A stretch of 64,000 bases of DNA from an uncultured Aquabacterium sp. (GCF_913773725.1 NZ_CAJYGK010000016.1:1-64000); one strand, 5' to 3'; numbered from the stretch's first letter, positions 36,026 to 46,617 are shown. Program-made: numbers and translations. The notes: generated by a model from the sequence alone, not told the origin.

Positions 36026-36832
36026 ATGTCCTCGCACCCATCCCTCCCGTTCGCGCCACAGGCCGCTCAGCCACTGACCTTCAATCCACGAGACCTGATT
36101 GGTGGACTCGAGAAGGGCTTGGCCGTCATTGAGGCCTTTGACCTGGACAAGCCTCGGCTGAGCATCACGGAAGTCGCCAACCGGGCCGGCTTGAGTCGCG
36201 CTGCCGCGAGACGCTACCTGCTCACCCTGACGCAGATCGGGTACGCCCATTTCGACGGCCGCCGCTTTTCCCTCACCCCCCGGGTGCTCCGGCTCGGGCA
36301 GAGTTACATGCATTCCGCACGACTGCCGCGGCTCATCCACCCCAAGCTCACCCACCTCGTTCAGCAGACGGGGGACGCAAGTTCGGCGGGGGTTCTGGAC
36401 ACCGACGATGTCATCTCGATTGCCGCCTGCAGCAGCAGCCCGCACTTGTCACCTCGCCTCCAGGCCGGCACGCGGGCACCCGCGTACTGCACTGCGAACG
36501 GTCGGGTACTCATGGCGTTCGAACCCGAAGCACGATGGGAGTCGTGGCTCGCACGCCAGCGCCTGCTGCCCCTCACGGCAAGGACGGTCACCAACGCCGC
36601 CGCCTTGCGCCAGGAGCTGCTGCGCACGCGGGACCGCGGCTTCGCCATCGTGGACCAGGAGCTCGAACCCGACCTGCGCACTCTCGCGGTGCCCCTCTAC
36701 AACAGCAGCGGACGCGTGGTGGCCGCTCTGAACCTCGGCGTCAGCGCCAGCCGCTATTCGGTCGATGAACTGGCGACACGCGGCCTGCCCCTGCTGCGCC
36801 AAGCTCAGGCAGAGCTGCGTGCCCTCATCTGA
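36026..36832 (+). CDS. IclR-family regulator (PcaR/PobR-like)
   Basis: The 268-residue protein has an N-terminal winged helix (FDLDKPRLSITEVANRAGLS, RAAARRYLLTL) and a C-terminal effector domain (RAPAYCTANGRVLMAF, RDRGFAIVDQELEPDLRTLA). The long N-terminal extension and the GLEKGLAVIEAFD segment fit the PcaR/PobR group that controls protocatechuate and other aromatic pathways. Its targets are not adjacent; the gene is flanked by two tRNA-fMet copies. Confidence 0.9.
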   Translation: MSSHPSLPFAPQAAQPLTFNPRDLIGGLEKGLAVIEAFDLDKPRLSITEVANRAGLSRAAARRYLLTLTQIGYAHFDGRRFSLTPRVLRLGQSYMHSARLPRLIHPKLTHLVQQTGDASSAGVLDTDDVISIAACSSSPHLSPRLQAGTRAPAYCTANGRVLMAFEPEARWESWLARQRLLPLTARTVTNAAALRQELLRTRDRGFAIVDQELEPDLRTLAVPLYNSSGRVVAALNLGVSASRYSVDELATRGLPLLRQAQAELRALI

Positions 36833-36871
36833 ACGTCAGGTCCGAGCGCCGTGCGGCGCGTCGAATCGGAA

Positions 36872-36912
36872 AACAAAAAAGCCATCCGACAACGCAATGT
36901 GTGGATGGCTTC
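36872..36912 (-). terminator. Terminator downstream of tRNA-fMet copy 2
   Basis: On the minus strand AAGCCATCC and GGATGGCTT form a stem around a 15-base loop, followed by TTTTGTTTT. Confidence 0.8.
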
Positions 36913-36951
36913 TTGATGCTCGGTGGATCTGGTCGATCCACCAAGATGATG

Positions 36952-37028
<77 letters not shown>

Positions 37029-37081
37029 GCAGAGACATAGATTATGGCATGAAAACGGCGCCCCAGGTGTCGGGCCTGCAA

Positions 37082-37114
37082 TAAAAAACCCGCCGGCTTG
37101 CGCAGGCGGGTTCT
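37082..37114 (-). terminator. Terminator of the rpsD-rpoA-rplQ unit
   Basis: On the minus strand AACCCGCCTG and GCCGGCGGGTT form a stem (with a small bulge), followed by a run of six T. Confidence 0.88.
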
Positions 37115-37154
37115 TGCGGTGAGCGCTTGCTGTCAACCAGCCCGCTTGCTCCCC

Positions 37155-37550
37155 TTACTCGGCGGCGGCTTCCGGTGCAGCAGCGGCTTCTTCCGTACGT
37201 TCCACCAGTTCCATGTAGGCCATCGGAGCGTTGTCGCCCACGCGGAAACCCATCTTCAGAATGCGCGTGTAGCCACCGGGGCGCTTGGCGAAGCGCGGGC
37301 CCAGCACGTTGAACAGCTTGACCACGTTGTCGCGGTTGCGCAGACGGTCAAAGGCCAGACGCTTGTTGGCCAGCGTGGGTTCCTTGGCCAGGGTGATCAG
37401 CGGCTCGACGATGCGACGCAGTTCCTTGGCCTTGGGCACGGTGGTCTTGATGGCTTCGTGCTCGATCAGCGAGTTGGCCATGTTGCGGAACATGGCAGCG
37501 CGGTGAGACGAAGTACGGTTCAGTTTACGGAGTCCATTTCCGTGACGCAT
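37155..37550 (-). CDS. rplQ: 50S ribosomal protein L17
   Basis: The 131-residue protein has the L17 signature start [16 protein letters not shown] and a central [15 protein letters not shown]. It sits near the peptide exit of the 50S subunit. A C-terminal Ala/Glu tail is typical of beta-proteobacteria. It is the last gene of the cluster, 93 bases after rpoA and followed by a terminator. Confidence 0.98.
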   Translation of the reverse strand: MRHGNGLRKLNRTSSHRAAMFRNMANSLIEHEAIKTTVPKAKELRRIVEPLITLAKEPTLANKRLAFDRLRNRDNVVKLFNVLGPRFAKRPGGYTRILKMGFRVGDNAPMAYMELVERTEEAAAAPEAAAE

Positions 37551-37643
37551 GGTGCTGTCCTTTCTTTATCAAAAACCGACGGCCGGATGAAGGTACCGCC
37601 GGGTGCACCGGGTGGCCCTTGAGAACCACCCACTTTCAAAAAA

Positions 37644-38633
37644 TCAACGCTTGTCCAGACCTTGGGGCGGCCAGGCTTCCAGGCGCGAGCCCAGAGCCAG
37701 ACCACGGGAAGCCAGCACTTCCTTGATCTCGTTGAGCGACTTGCGACCCAGGTTCGGGGTCTTGAGCAGCTCGGTCTCGGTGCGCTGGATCAGGTCGCCG
37801 ATGTAATAGATGTTCTCGGCCTTCAGGCAGTTGGCCGAACGCACCGTCAGTTCCAGCTCGTCCACCGGACGCAGCAGGATCGGATCGAACGTCGCGCCCG
37901 GCTTGCCCGGCGCTTCGAAGATGCCGGCGGCATCCGGACCTTCCAGCTGGGCGAACACCGCCAGCTGTTCAACGAGGATCTTGGCCGAGGCACGGATCGC
38001 GTCTTCCGGCGAGATGGCGCCGTTGGCCTCGATCTCCATGACCAGCTTGTCCAGGTCGGTGCGCTGCTCCACACGGGCGCTTTCGACCGTGTAGCTCACG
38101 CGGCGGACCGGCGAGAACGAGGCATCCAGCACGATGCGGCCGATGACCTTGCTCGACTCTTCGCCATAGCGACGGACGTTGCCAGGCACATAACCACGGC
38201 CCTTCTCGACCTTGATCTGCATGTCCAGCTTGCCGCCTTGCGACAGGTGGGCGATGACATGACCAGGGTTGACGATTTCCACGTCGTGCGGGGTCTGGAT
38301 GTCTGCGGCCGTGACGGGACCTTCGCCGTCCTTGCGCAGCACCAGGGTGACTTCGTCGCGGTTGTGCAGACGGAACACCACGCCCTTGAGGTTCAGCATG
38401 ATGTGGACCACGTCTTCCTGCACGCCATCGATGGCCGAGTACTCGTGGAGCACGCCAGCGATCGTGACTTCCGTGGGCGCGAAACCGACCATCGACGACA
38501 GCAGCACGCGACGCAGCGCGTTGCCGAGGGTGTGGCCATAGCCGCGCTCGAACGGTTCGAGCGTGACCTTGGCGCGGTGACCGCCCAGCGGTTCCACCTG
38601 GATGGCTTTGGGTTTCAGCAAATTGGTTTGCAT
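37644..38633 (-). CDS. rpoA: RNA polymerase alpha subunit
   Basis: The 329-residue subunit dimerises to start polymerase assembly. The N-terminal domain ([20 protein letters not shown]) and the C-terminal domain that binds UP elements and activators ([37 protein letters not shown]) are both complete. It lies 142 bases after rpsD. Confidence 0.98.
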   Translation of the reverse strand: MQTNLLKPKAIQVEPLGGHRAKVTLEPFERGYGHTLGNALRRVLLSSMVGFAPTEVTIAGVLHEYSAIDGVQEDVVHIMLNLKGVVFRLHNRDEVTLVLRKDGEGPVTAADIQTPHDVEIVNPGHVIAHLSQGGKLDMQIKVEKGRGYVPGNVRRYGEESSKVIGRIVLDASFSPVRRVSYTVESARVEQRTDLDKLVMEIEANGAISPEDAIRASAKILVEQLAVFAQLEGPDAAGIFEAPGKPGATFDPILLRPVDELELTVRSANCLKAENIYYIGDLIQRTETELLKTPNLGRKSLNEIKEVLASRGLALGSRLEAWPPQGLDKR

Positions 38634-38775
38634 GAGGTCTTCCTGTCAATACCCTCGGCTCGTTACACCGATAAGGCTGCTGGACCAACCGGAGCACATG
38701 CCCCGGCCCTGAAATACAAAATGCACAAGGCCACGCGACACGACCACCGGTCGTGCGGCGCAGCCCTGAGTCGCA

Positions 38776-39399
38776 TCAACGCGAATACAGTTCGACGATC
38801 AGCGATTCGTTGATGTCCGAACCGAACTCGTCACGGTCCGGGGTCTTCTTGAAGACGCCTTCCAGCTTGGCGCCGTCAACCTGAACCCAGCCCGGCAGGC
38901 CGATGGACTCGGCCAGCTTGTAGGCTTCCTGAACGCGGACCTGCTTTTTGGCCTTTTCGCGCACGGCGACCACGTCGCCGGACTTGACCATGTACGACGG
39001 GATGTTGACGACCTGGCCGTTCACGACCACGCCCTTGTGGCCCACCAGCTGACGGGCTTCAGCGCGCGTCGAGGCGAAACCCATGCGGTAGACGACGTTG
39101 TCCAGGCGCGATTCCAGCAGGCTCAGCAGGTTGCCACCGGTGTTGCCCTTGCGGCGCTCGGCCTCGGCGAAATAGCGGCGGAATTGCTTTTCCAGCACGC
39201 CGTACATGCGCTTGACCTTCTGCTTTTCACGCAGTTGCAGACCGAAGTCCGAGGTGCGCGAGCCCGAAGTGCGGCCGTGCTGACCGGGCTTGGTGTCGAA
39301 CTTGGCCTTGTCGCTGATCGGGCGACGGGCGCTCTTGAGGAACAGATCGGTGCCTTCGCGGCGGGCCAGCTTGGCCTTGGGTCCGAGGTAACGTGCCAC
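38776..39399 (-). CDS. rpsD: 30S ribosomal protein S4
   Basis: The 207-residue 16S rRNA-binding protein starts [19 protein letters not shown] and has the S4 RNA-binding domain ([20 protein letters not shown]). In E. coli S4 represses its operon. Here rpsD is preceded by an unusual 296-base gap with a hairpin and a promoter, so S4 feedback could act on a separate transcript. Confidence 0.98.
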   Translation of the reverse strand: MARYLGPKAKLARREGTDLFLKSARRPISDKAKFDTKPGQHGRTSGSRTSDFGLQLREKQKVKRMYGVLEKQFRRYFAEAERRKGNTGGNLLSLLESRLDNVVYRMGFASTRAEARQLVGHKGVVVNGQVVNIPSYMVKSGDVVAVREKAKKQVRVQEAYKLAESIGLPGWVQVDGAKLEGVFKKTPDRDEFGSDINESLIVELYSR

Positions 39400-39550
39400 T
39401 TGTCGTGTCCTTGTGATGTGTCTGACGTCAGCCAGCCCCCTCGACGGAGAACATGGACCGACGCGAGTCTGCCGATGATGATGGGCAGACGGTGGGCTTC
39501 AGATCTGCTGCGGCGAACGCACGCGCTGCCGCAACAACAGAAAACTTGCC

Positions 39551-39559
39551 ATTATAGCA
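39551..39559 (-). promoter_or_regulatory. Extended -10 promoter before rpsD
   Basis: TGCTATAAT on the minus strand is a perfect TATAAT with an upstream TGn. It lies about 150 bases before rpsD and would drive rpsD-rpoA-rplQ. No -35 of quality is seen. Confidence 0.6.
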
Positions 39560-39611
39560 AGCTGGTCTTTGCGAGCCCCTCGGCACACAGGCGCCTGTAG
39601 GGATCACGCAA

Positions 39612-39649
39612 CGACAAAACTCGCGCGACCTGACATCAGGTCGTGCGAG
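39612..39649 (-). terminator. Terminator-like hairpin between rpsK and rpsD
   Basis: CTCGCACGACCTGA and TCAGGTCGCGCGAG form a 14-bp stem with one mismatch and a tight loop, followed by TTTTGT. It probably stops or attenuates transcription from the spc side. Confidence 0.75.
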
Positions 39650-39695
39650 GTGGGCGAATCGACCCGGCGGAGAACCCGGGCCTACTCAAACCGGA

Positions 39696-40100
39696 TCAGA
39701 TGCGGCGACGCTTCTGGGGGCGGCAACCGTTGTGCGGCACCGGCGTCACATCAGAGATCGAGTTGATGCGGATGCCCAGCGAAGCCAGGGCGCGCACCGA
39801 CGACTCGCGACCGGGGCCCGGGCCCTTGATCTCGACGTCGAGGTTCTTGATGCCTTGCTCTTGAGCCGCACGGCCAGCCACTTCCGCAGCCACCTGGGCA
39901 GCGAACGGGGTGGACTTACGCGAGCCCTTGAAGCCTTGACCACCCGACGAAGCCCAGGACAGTGCATTGCCCTGGCGATCGGTGATGGTGATGATGGTGT
40001 TGTTGAACGAAGCGTGCACGTGGGCGATGCCGTCCGCAATGTTCTTGCGGACCTTCTTGCTCACACGACGGGCAGCGCTGTTCGCAGGTGCTTTAGCCAT
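39696..40100 (-). CDS. rpsK: 30S ribosomal protein S11
   Basis: The 134-residue platform protein has [20 protein letters not shown] and the C-terminal [17 protein letters not shown]. It follows rpsM by 29 bases. A terminator-like hairpin lies just after it. Confidence 0.98.
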   Translation of the reverse strand: MAKAPANSAARRVSKKVRKNIADGIAHVHASFNNTIITITDRQGNALSWASSGGQGFKGSRKSTPFAAQVAAEVAGRAAQEQGIKNLDVEIKGPGPGRESSVRALASLGIRINSISDVTPVPHNGCRPQKRRRI

Positions 40101-40129
40101 AGATACTTTCTTTCGAAAACGAAGCCCGA

Positions 40130-40492
40130 TTACTTCTTACCGGCAATCGCCTTACGCGGACCCTTGCGGGTGCGGGCGTTGGTGCGGGTGCGCTGACCAC
40201 GGCAGGGCAGACCACGACGGTGGCGGAAGCCACGGTAGCAGCCCAGGTCCATCAGGCGCTTGATGTTCATCGAGAGTTCGCGACGCAGGTCACCTTCGAT
40301 GGTGAGCTTACCCACTTCCTCACGGATCTTTTCCAGATCGCCGTCAGTCAGTTCCTTGATCTTCTTGTCGAAGGGAATGCCTGCAGCCGCGCAGATCTTC
40401 TGCGCGGTGGTGCGACCAATGCCGTAGATCGAAGTCAGACCGATTTCGGTGTGCTTGTGCGGCGGAATGTTGATGCCAGCAATACGTGCCAT
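40130..40492 (-). CDS. rpsM: 30S ribosomal protein S13
   Basis: The 120-residue head protein starts [19 protein letters not shown] and contains [11 protein letters not shown] and the basic tail [16 protein letters not shown]. It contacts the P-site tRNA and 50S bridge. The start at 40492 is chosen over the longer open frame. Confidence 0.98.
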   Translation of the reverse strand: MARIAGINIPPHKHTEIGLTSIYGIGRTTAQKICAAAGIPFDKKIKELTDGDLEKIREEVGKLTIEGDLRRELSMNIKRLMDLGCYRGFRHRRGLPCRGQRTRTNARTRKGPRKAIAGKK

Positions 40493-40530
40493 AACTGTCC
40501 TCTGAACGCTTGTGTCGCCCGGCCAGGCGA

Positions 40531-40644
40531 TCAGCCTTGACGCTGCTTGTGACGCGGGTCGGTGCAGATCACACGAACCACGCCCTTGCGGCGGATGATT
40601 TTGCAATTACGGCACATCTTCTTGACGGATGCCGAGACTTTCAT
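40531..40644 (-). CDS. rpmJ: 50S ribosomal protein L36
   Basis: A 37-residue protein too short for many gene finders: it starts [15 protein letters not shown] and ends DPRHKQRQG. Cys11, Cys14, Cys27 and His32 form the zinc site, so this is the zinc-containing form. An AGGAG ribosome site precedes it. It lies between secY and rpsM, where many bacteria also carry infA; infA is absent here. Confidence 0.96.
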   Translation of the reverse strand: MKVSASVKKMCRNCKIIRRKGVVRVICTDPRHKQRQG

Positions 40645-40658
40645 GGTCTTCTCCTGAA

Positions 40659-40676
40659 CCGCTGAGTGCTCAGCGG
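40659..40676. other. Perfect hairpin next to the rpmJ ribosome site
   Basis: CCGCTGAG and CTCAGCGG pair around two bases, ending a few bases before the rpmJ ribosome site on the minus strand. It has no T-run. It may affect rpmJ translation or message processing after secY. Confidence 0.45.
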
Positions 40677-40857
40677 AAATTCGCCCACGTTTCCGGGGTC
40701 ACCAAACCCAGCTCACTTCGCCCGGAACACGAGGCGAGCACCACGCTTGTTGAAGCCCAGGCTGCCAACCCGGCCGCGGCAATGCGAAACCTAGCATTGT
40801 GCCGCAAAACCAGGCCGCTTGGGAAGGGCCTCTGGCTGATCGAGGGGCGAAGCCGCC

Positions 40858-42168
40858 TCAATTCGCCTTGAAATTTGCCTTCTTCAGCAGCGAGTCGTAC
40901 TGCTGAGACATGACGTAAGACTGCACCTGCGCCCAGAAGTCCATCGTGACGACCACGATGATCAGCAGCGAGGTACCGCCGAAATAGAAAGGCACGTTGT
41001 ACTTCAGCACGAGGAACTCGGGCAGCAGGCACACGGCCGTGATGTAGACCGCGCCGACCAGGGTCAGACGGGCCAGGATCTTGTCGATGTAACGGGCCGT
41101 CTGGTCGCCAGGACGGATACCCGGAATGAACGCGCCGCTCTTCTTGAGGTTGTCTGCGGTCTCACGGCTGTTGAACACCAGTGCCGTGTAGAAGAAGCAG
41201 AAGAACACAATGGCGACCGAGTACAGGATCACGTAGATCGGTTGACCCGGCGACAGGGCCGACGCCAGATCCTTGAGCCAGCGCATGCTGTCACCGGTCG
41301 CGAACCAGCCCACGGCGGTCGTCGGCAACAGGATGATCGACGAGGCGAAGATCGGCGGAATGACACCAGCCATGTTGATCTTGAGCGGCAGGTGCGAGGA
41401 CTGGCCGCCGTACACGCGGTTGCCGACCTGGCGCTTCGCGTAGTTGACCAGGATCTTGCGCTGACCCCGCTCGACGAACACGACGAGGTAGGTCACGGCG
41501 ACGACGAGGGCCACAATGAAGATGGCAGCCGGAATGCTCATCGAGCCCGTGCGGATCAGCTCGAACAAGCCACCCAGCGCACCGGGCAAGCCGGCTGCAA
41601 TGCCGCCGAAGATCAGAATCGAGATGCCATTGCCCAGACCGCGCTCGGTGATCTGCTCACCCAGCCACATCAAAAACATGGTGCCGGCCGTCAGGCTGAC
41701 CATCGTGGTCATGCGGAAGCCGAAACCAGGGTTGACCACCAGGCCCGCCGTGCCTTCGAGGGCCACTGCGATACCGAAGGACTGGAACAGCGCCAGACCG
41801 AGGGTCGCATAACGGGTGTACTGCGTGATCTTGCGACGCCCCGCCTCGCCTTCCTTCTTCAAGGATTCGAGGGTGGGCACCACATAGCCCATCATCTGCA
41901 TGATGATGGACGCGGAGATGTAGGGCATGATGCCCAGCGCAAACACGGTGAAGCGCGACAGCGCCCCGCCCGAGAACATGTTGAACAGGCTCAGGATGCC
42001 GCCCTGCTGCCCCTTGAACAACTGTTGCAGCTGGGCCGGGTCGATACCGGGCACGGGAATGTGCGCGCCAATGCGGTAGACGACCAGCGCCAGCAGCAGG
42101 AAGACCAGACGACGCTGGAGGTCGCCGAACTTGCCGCTTTGTGCCAGTTGAGAGGGAGAGGTTGCCAC
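40858..42168 (-). CDS. secY: Protein translocase subunit SecY
   Basis: SecY is the channel of the Sec translocon, with ten membrane helices in 436 residues. Typical parts are [38 protein letters not shown]-plug region, and [20 protein letters not shown]. It lies 60 bases after rplO. A 213-base gap before rpmJ holds only the hairpin described. Confidence 0.98.
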   Translation of the reverse strand: MATSPSQLAQSGKFGDLQRRLVFLLLALVVYRIGAHIPVPGIDPAQLQQLFKGQQGGILSLFNMFSGGALSRFTVFALGIMPYISASIIMQMMGYVVPTLESLKKEGEAGRRKITQYTRYATLGLALFQSFGIAVALEGTAGLVVNPGFGFRMTTMVSLTAGTMFLMWLGEQITERGLGNGISILIFGGIAAGLPGALGGLFELIRTGSMSIPAAIFIVALVVAVTYLVVFVERGQRKILVNYAKRQVGNRVYGGQSSHLPLKINMAGVIPPIFASSIILLPTTAVGWFATGDSMRWLKDLASALSPGQPIYVILYSVAIVFFCFFYTALVFNSRETADNLKKSGAFIPGIRPGDQTARYIDKILARLTLVGAVYITAVCLLPEFLVLKYNVPFYFGGTSLLIIVVVTMDFWAQVQSYVMSQQYDSLLKKANFKAN

Positions 42169-42228
42169 GCTGAGTCCTGTTCAGGCTTTGACGTTCAATG
42201 CTTGCGCGATTGCCGACGGTTGTCCGGC

Positions 42229-42663
42229 TTATTCAGCCAGCGAGCCGCCAGCGGCTTCGATCGCGGCCTTGGCGCCAACGGTGGCGCCGATGCCCTTGAG
42301 CACGACCTTGCTGGTCAGTTCGCCCGACTTGATCACCTTGACCACCTTGGCCAGTTGGGGGATCAGGCCGGCTTGCTTCAGCACCAGGACGTCGACTTCG
42401 GCGGCGCCCAGAGCCTGCAGTTCACCCAGGGTGACTTCGGCGTTGTACTTCAGCAGGTGCGACTTGAAACCGCGCTTCGGCAGACGGCGCTGCAGCGGCA
42501 TCTGACCGCCTTCGAAACCGACCTTGTGGTAGCCACCCGAACGCGACTTCTGACCCTTGTGACCGCGACCAGCGGTCTTGCCCAGGCCGGAGCCGATGCC
42601 GCGGCCGACACGGCGCTTGGCATGCTTGGCACCCGAGGCGGGCTTGATGCTATTGAGTTCCAT
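42229..42663 (-). CDS. rplO: 50S ribosomal protein L15
   Basis: The 144-residue protein starts [20 protein letters not shown] and has [19 protein letters not shown], the extended basic arm of L15. It lies between rpmD and secY as in the standard spc order. Confidence 0.98.
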   Translation of the reverse strand: MELNSIKPASGAKHAKRRVGRGIGSGLGKTAGRGHKGQKSRSGGYHKVGFEGGQMPLQRRLPKRGFKSHLLKYNAEVTLGELQALGAAEVDVLVLKQAGLIPQLAKVVKVIKSGELTSKVVLKGIGATVGAKAAIEAAGGSLAE

Positions 42664-42685
42664 GGTATTCCCCAGAGTCAGGTGC

Positions 42686-42868
42686 TTACAGCACCACGAC
42701 CATGTAGCGGACCTTGTTGATCATGCCGCGCACGGCGGGCGTGTCTTCCAGAACAGCGGTGCTGTTCATGCGACGCAGGCCCAGGCCCTTCACGGTGGCG
42801 CGGTGGTCGGCCTTGGTGCCGATCACGCTGCGGACCAGCTTGACGGTAACGGTTTTCTTTTCGCTCAT
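42686..42868 (-). CDS. rpmD: 50S ribosomal protein L30
   Basis: The 60-residue protein has [20 protein letters not shown] and [20 protein letters not shown]. The start MSEKKTV is at 42868, after a GGAGAG site; the longer frame overlaps rpsE. Confidence 0.97.
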   Translation of the reverse strand: MSEKKTVTVKLVRSVIGTKADHRATVKGLGLRRMNSTAVLEDTPAVRGMINKVRYMVVVL

Positions 42869-42884
42869 GTCAGCTCTCCCGCGA

Positions 42885-43403
42885 TCAGTTGAAGATCTCT
42901 TCAACAGTCAGACCGCGCTTGGCAGCGACTTCGGACGGCGTCGTGGCCTTGGCCAGGGCGTCGAACGTGGCGCGAACCATGTTGTACGGGTTCGACGAAC
43001 CGAGGCTCTTGGCCACGATGTCGGTGATGCCCATCACTTCGAAGACAGCGCGCATCGGGCCGCCCGCGATGATGCCGGTACCGGCGGGAGCCGGGGCCAG
43101 CAGCACCTTGGCTGCGCCGTGTTCGCCGGTCACGTTGTGGTGAACGGTACCGTTCTTCAGCGAGACCTTCAGCATGTTGCGACGTGCCTGGTCCATGGCC
43201 TTTTGCACGGCCAGGGGCACTTCACGCGCCTTGCCCTTGCCCATGCCGATGCGGCCATCGCCATCACCGACCACGGTCAGGGCTGCGAAACCCATGATCC
43301 GACCGCCCTTGACCACCTTGGTCACGCGGTTCACCTGGATCATCTTTTCGCGCAGACCGTCGTCGCGACCTTCGTCTGCTACCTTGGGTTGAAACTTAGC
43401 CAT
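42885..43403 (-). CDS. rpsE: 30S ribosomal protein S5
   Basis: The 172-residue protein has the S5 double-stranded RNA-binding segment [20 protein letters not shown] and the C-terminal fold ([20 protein letters not shown]). It helps decoding accuracy and helicase activity at mRNA entry. Confidence 0.98.
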   Translation of the reverse strand: MAKFQPKVADEGRDDGLREKMIQVNRVTKVVKGGRIMGFAALTVVGDGDGRIGMGKGKAREVPLAVQKAMDQARRNMLKVSLKNGTVHHNVTGEHGAAKVLLAPAPAGTGIIAGGPMRAVFEVMGITDIVAKSLGSSNPYNMVRATFDALAKATTPSEVAAKRGLTVEEIFN

Positions 43404-43432
43404 TTGAAATTCCTTCCGGTTGCCGACGCGGC

Positions 43433-43792
43433 TTAGAACTGCAGGCCGGCTTCACGCGCGGCTTCAGCCAAGGCCTTGATGCGACCGTGGTACTGGTAGC
43501 CAGCGCGGTCGAAAGCGACCTTCTCGACACCAGCGGCCTTCGCCTTCTCGGCGATGCGCTTGCCGATCAGGGCGGCTGCAGCAGCGTTGCTGCCGCTCTT
43601 GACCTGCTCGCGGACTTCCTTCTCGGCGGTCGACGCGGTGGCGATAACCTTGCTGCCGTCGCCAGAAATGACGGAGGCGTAGATGTGCAGGTTCGAACGG
43701 GTGACCGTCAGACGCACGGCGCCTTGCAGAGCGATACGGGCACGGGTTTGACGTGCACGACGCAGGCGCTGTTCCTTCTTGCTCAATGCCAT
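43433..43792 (-). CDS. rplR: 50S ribosomal protein L18
   Basis: This 119-residue 5S rRNA-binding protein starts with a basic N-terminus ([16 protein letters not shown]) and has [15 protein letters not shown] and [18 protein letters not shown]. Confidence 0.98.
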   Translation of the reverse strand: MALSKKEQRLRRARQTRARIALQGAVRLTVTRSNLHIYASVISGDGSKVIATASTAEKEVREQVKSGSNAAAAALIGKRIAEKAKAAGVEKVAFDRAGYQYHGRIKALAEAAREAGLQF

Positions 43793-43806
43793 GATGAATC
43801 AGCTCC

Positions 43807-44340
43807 TTACTTCTTCTTGGTCTCTTTCAGGACCACGCGCTCGTCCGCATAGCGGATGCCCTTGCCCTTGTAGGGCTCAGGCGGACGGAACGCACGCACT
43901 TCGGCAGCGATCTGGCCGACGACCTGGCGGTCGGCGCCCTTGATCAGGATCTCGGTCTGAGACGGGGTCTCGACCTTGATGCCGGCCGGCATGTCCTTCA
44001 CCACGGGGTGGGAGAAACCGATAGACAGGTTCAGCTTCTGACCTTGGGCCTGGGCACGGAAGCCCACGCCCACCAGGGTCAGCTTCTTCTCGAAGCCCTT
44101 GGACACACCGTTGACGGTGTTGGCCAGCAGGGCGCGGAAGGTGCCGGACATGGCATTGGCTTCAGCGGTTTCGTTGGCCGGCGCGACCTTCAGCGTGGTG
44201 CCGTCTTGCGTGACGGTGACCAGGCTGCTGATCGGCAGGCTCAGGGTGCCGTTGCCGCCCTTGACGGTGACGGCTTCAGCGGAAATCTTGACGTCCACAC
44301 CTTGAGGGACGGCAATCGGCATTTTTCCAACGCGGGACAT
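43807..44340 (-). CDS. rplF: 50S ribosomal protein L6
   Basis: The 177-residue protein starts [18 protein letters not shown] and ends in the L6 signature [20 protein letters not shown]. It lies near the factor-binding site of the 50S subunit. Confidence 0.98.
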   Translation of the reverse strand: MSRVGKMPIAVPQGVDVKISAEAVTVKGGNGTLSLPISSLVTVTQDGTTLKVAPANETAEANAMSGTFRALLANTVNGVSKGFEKKLTLVGVGFRAQAQGQKLNLSIGFSHPVVKDMPAGIKVETPSQTEILIKGADRQVVGQIAAEVRAFRPPEPYKGKGIRYADERVVLKETKKK

Positions 44341-44355
44341 TGCGATGCTCCTCTA

Positions 44356-44751
44356 TCAGGCGACGTAGCACAGCACTTCGCCACCGATACCGGCAGCGCG
44401 GGCCTTGCGGTCGGTCATCACACCCTGCGGGGTGGTCACGATGGCAACACCCAGGCCGTTCATGACCTGAGGAATGCTGTGACGACCCTTGTAGATGCGC
44501 AGACCGGGACGGGACACACGCTCGATGCGCTCGATGACCGGGCGACCAGCGTAGTACTTCAGTGCAATTTCCAGCACAGGCTTGGCAGCCTCACCGGTGA
44601 CGGCAAACCCGTCAATGTAGCCTTCGTCCTTCAGGACCTGGGCGATCGCGACTTTCAGCTTAGACGACGGCACCGACACGCTGGCCTTGTCGACCATTTG
44701 CGCGTTACGGATGCGGGTCAGCATGTCGGCGATGGGATCACTCATGCTCAT
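44356..44751 (-). CDS. rpsH: 30S ribosomal protein S8
   Basis: The 131-residue 16S-binding protein starts [19 protein letters not shown] and has the motif [18 protein letters not shown]. In E. coli S8 represses the spc operon through a site at rplE; no attempt to fold such a site here was possible. Confidence 0.98.
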   Translation of the reverse strand: MSMSDPIADMLTRIRNAQMVDKASVSVPSSKLKVAIAQVLKDEGYIDGFAVTGEAAKPVLEIALKYYAGRPVIERIERVSRPGLRIYKGRHSIPQVMNGLGVAIVTTPQGVMTDRKARAAGIGGEVLCYVA

Positions 44752-44781
44752 GGGATAACTCCTGTTCGTGCCCTGCTGGGA

Positions 44782-45087
44782 TTACCAGCTCGCCTTGGTG
44801 ACACCGGGGATGTCGCCAGCAAAAGCCAGTTCACGGATCTTGGTACGACCCAGACCGAACTGACGGAAGGTGCCACGGGGGCGACCAGTCAGGTTGCAGC
44901 GTGCGCGCAGACGGGTCGGGTTGGCATTGCGGGGCAGCTTTTGCAGTTCAAGACGGGCGGCGTAACGCTCTTCTTCCGACTTCTTGGCGTCATCGATGAT
45001 GGCCTTCAGTTCGGCGTACTTCTTGGCGTACTTGGCAACCAGCTTTTCGCGCTTTTCTTCGCGTTGCTTCAGGGAAACTTTTGCCAC
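44782..45087 (-). CDS. rpsN: 30S ribosomal protein S14
   Basis: The 101-residue protein is the long, zinc-free form: the usual CxxC pairs are missing and the C-terminus has [20 protein letters not shown]. It lies 8 bases after rplE. Confidence 0.98.
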   Translation of the reverse strand: MAKVSLKQREEKREKLVAKYAKKYAELKAIIDDAKKSEEERYAARLELQKLPRNANPTRLRARCNLTGRPRGTFRQFGLGRTKIRELAFAGDIPGVTKASW

Positions 45088-45095
45088 GGTGGACC

Positions 45096-45647
45096 TCAGT
45101 TCTTGAACGGGAACTTGAAAGCCTGCAGCAGAGCCTTGGCTTCATCGTCAGACTTCGCCGTCGTCGTGATGCTGATGTTCAGACCACGGATGGCATCGAT
45201 CTTGTCGTACTCGATTTCCGGGAAGATGATCTGTTCCTTGACGCCGACGTTGTAGTTGCCGCGACCGTCAAACGAACGACCCGAGATACCGCGGAAGTCA
45301 CGCACGCGGGGCAGCGAGATCGTGACGAAACGGTCCAGGAATTCGTACATGGTGACGCCACGCAGGGTGACCATGCAGCCGATGGGCATGTTTTCGCGGA
45401 TCTTGAAACCGGCGATGGCCTTGCGCGACATGGTGACCACGGGCTTCTGGCCGGCGATCTTGGTCAGGTCGCCCACGGCGTGTTCCATGACCTTCTTGTC
45501 CGACACGGCTTCCGAGACACCCATGTTCAGGGTGATCTTGGTCAGGCGCGGCACTTCCATGATCGACTTGTAGCCGAACTTGGTCATCAGTTCGGGGACG
45601 ATCTTTTCGCGATACAGCTTCTGCAGGCGAGCTTGTTGTTGAGCCAT
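45096..45647 (-). CDS. rplE: 50S ribosomal protein L5
   Basis: The 183-residue 5S rRNA-binding protein has [36 protein letters not shown] and [16 protein letters not shown]. The start [12 protein letters not shown] at 45647 is preferred to an upstream ATG at 45662. Confidence 0.98.
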   Translation of the reverse strand: MAQQQARLQKLYREKIVPELMTKFGYKSIMEVPRLTKITLNMGVSEAVSDKKVMEHAVGDLTKIAGQKPVVTMSRKAIAGFKIRENMPIGCMVTLRGVTMYEFLDRFVTISLPRVRDFRGISGRSFDGRGNYNVGVKEQIIFPEIEYDKIDAIRGLNISITTTAKSDDEAKALLQAFKFPFKN

Positions 45648-45658
45648 GTGGAACCTCG

Positions 45659-45976
45659 TCAAGCCTTGATTTCTTCGCCGCTGGACTTGTAGACGCGCAC
45701 TTTCTTGCCGTCTTCCAGGAGCTTGATGCCGACGCGGTCAGCCTTGCCGGAGGCAGGGTTGAAGATCGCCACGTTGGACTGGTGGATGGGCATGGTCTTG
45801 TCGACGATGCCGCCGGTGGTCCCCTTCAGGGGGTTCGGCTTGACGTGCTTCTTGGCGACGTTCACGCCGTCGACCAGCAGGTGGTCGGCATCGACGCGAG
45901 CGGCCACGGTGCCACGCTTGCCTTTGTCACGGCCGGTCAGAACGATGACCTGGTCGCCTTTGCGAATCTTGTTCAT
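45659..45976 (-). CDS. rplX: 50S ribosomal protein L24
   Basis: This 105-residue early-assembly protein has the KOW motif in [20 protein letters not shown] and [18 protein letters not shown]. It lies 30 bases after rplN. Confidence 0.98.
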   Translation of the reverse strand: MNKIRKGDQVIVLTGRDKGKRGTVAARVDADHLLVDGVNVAKKHVKPNPLKGTTGGIVDKTMPIHQSNVAIFNPASGKADRVGIKLLEDGKKVRVYKSSGEEIKA

Positions 45977-46006
45977 GTGAGCGGTCCTTTGCGTTGCACC
46001 GAGGGA

Positions 46007-46375
46007 TTACAGAACCTCGGGGGCGAGCGACACGATCTTCATGAAGCGCTCGGTACGCAGTTCACGCGTGACCGGGCCGAAGATGCGGGTGCCGATCGGC
46101 TCCAGCTTGGCGTTGAGCAGCACAGCGGCGTTGCCATCAAACTTCACCAGGGAGCCGTCTTGACGACGGACGCCCTTGGCGGTGCGCACGACCACAGCGC
46201 TGTAAACCTCGCCCTTCTTGACGCGGCCACGCGGTGCGGCTTCCTTGATGCTCACCTTGATGATGTCGCCGATGCCGGCGTAACGACGCTTAGAGCCACC
46301 GAGCACCTTGATGCACATGACGCTCTTAGCACCCGTGTTGTCAGCGACGTCCAGTCGCGATTGCATTTGGATCAT
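46007..46375 (-). CDS. rplN: 50S ribosomal protein L14
   Basis: The 122-residue protein starts [20 protein letters not shown] and has [20 protein letters not shown]. It is the first gene of this cluster: the S10-operon genes normally upstream (rplP, rpmC, rpsQ) are not here, and a strong promoter lies about 210 bases ahead. Confidence 0.98.
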   Translation of the reverse strand: MIQMQSRLDVADNTGAKSVMCIKVLGGSKRRYAGIGDIIKVSIKEAAPRGRVKKGEVYSAVVVRTAKGVRRQDGSLVKFDGNAAVLLNAKLEPIGTRIFGPVTRELRTERFMKIVSLAPEVL

Positions 46376-46503
46376 GGTGTACCCCAACTTGGCCCGGCCG
46401 GCTGCGCAAACCACTTGCGCAACAACGGACGGTCAGTCTTGGGCCCGTAGAACGGGCGGATCTGAATAGACGACAGACTCTGAGAGTACCTGCCGCAGCG
46501 CCA

Positions 46504-46536
46504 ATGCTTCGAATTCGTTCCGGGAATTCGAAGCAT
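46504..46536. other. Perfect 13-bp inverted repeat in the rplN leader
   Basis: ATGCTTCGAATTC and GAATTCGAAGCAT flank a 7-base loop. No T-run follows on either strand, so it is not a classic terminator. It lies between the promoter and rplN and could be a regulatory RNA hairpin or a DNA operator. Confidence 0.6.
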
Positions 46537-46588
46537 CCACGAGGGATACCAGGCCAAAGCCAATGCCGTTTATTCAGCGAAGCTTTGC

Positions 46589-46617
46589 ATTATCACTCAC
46601 TCTGCGCAAGCGGTCAA
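46589..46617 (-). promoter_or_regulatory. Strong sigma-70 promoter of the spc-alpha cluster
   Basis: On the minus strand TTGACC and GATAAT are spaced exactly 17 bases. Each differs from consensus by one base. Transcription would start near 46582 and give a leader of about 207 bases. Confidence 0.8.
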
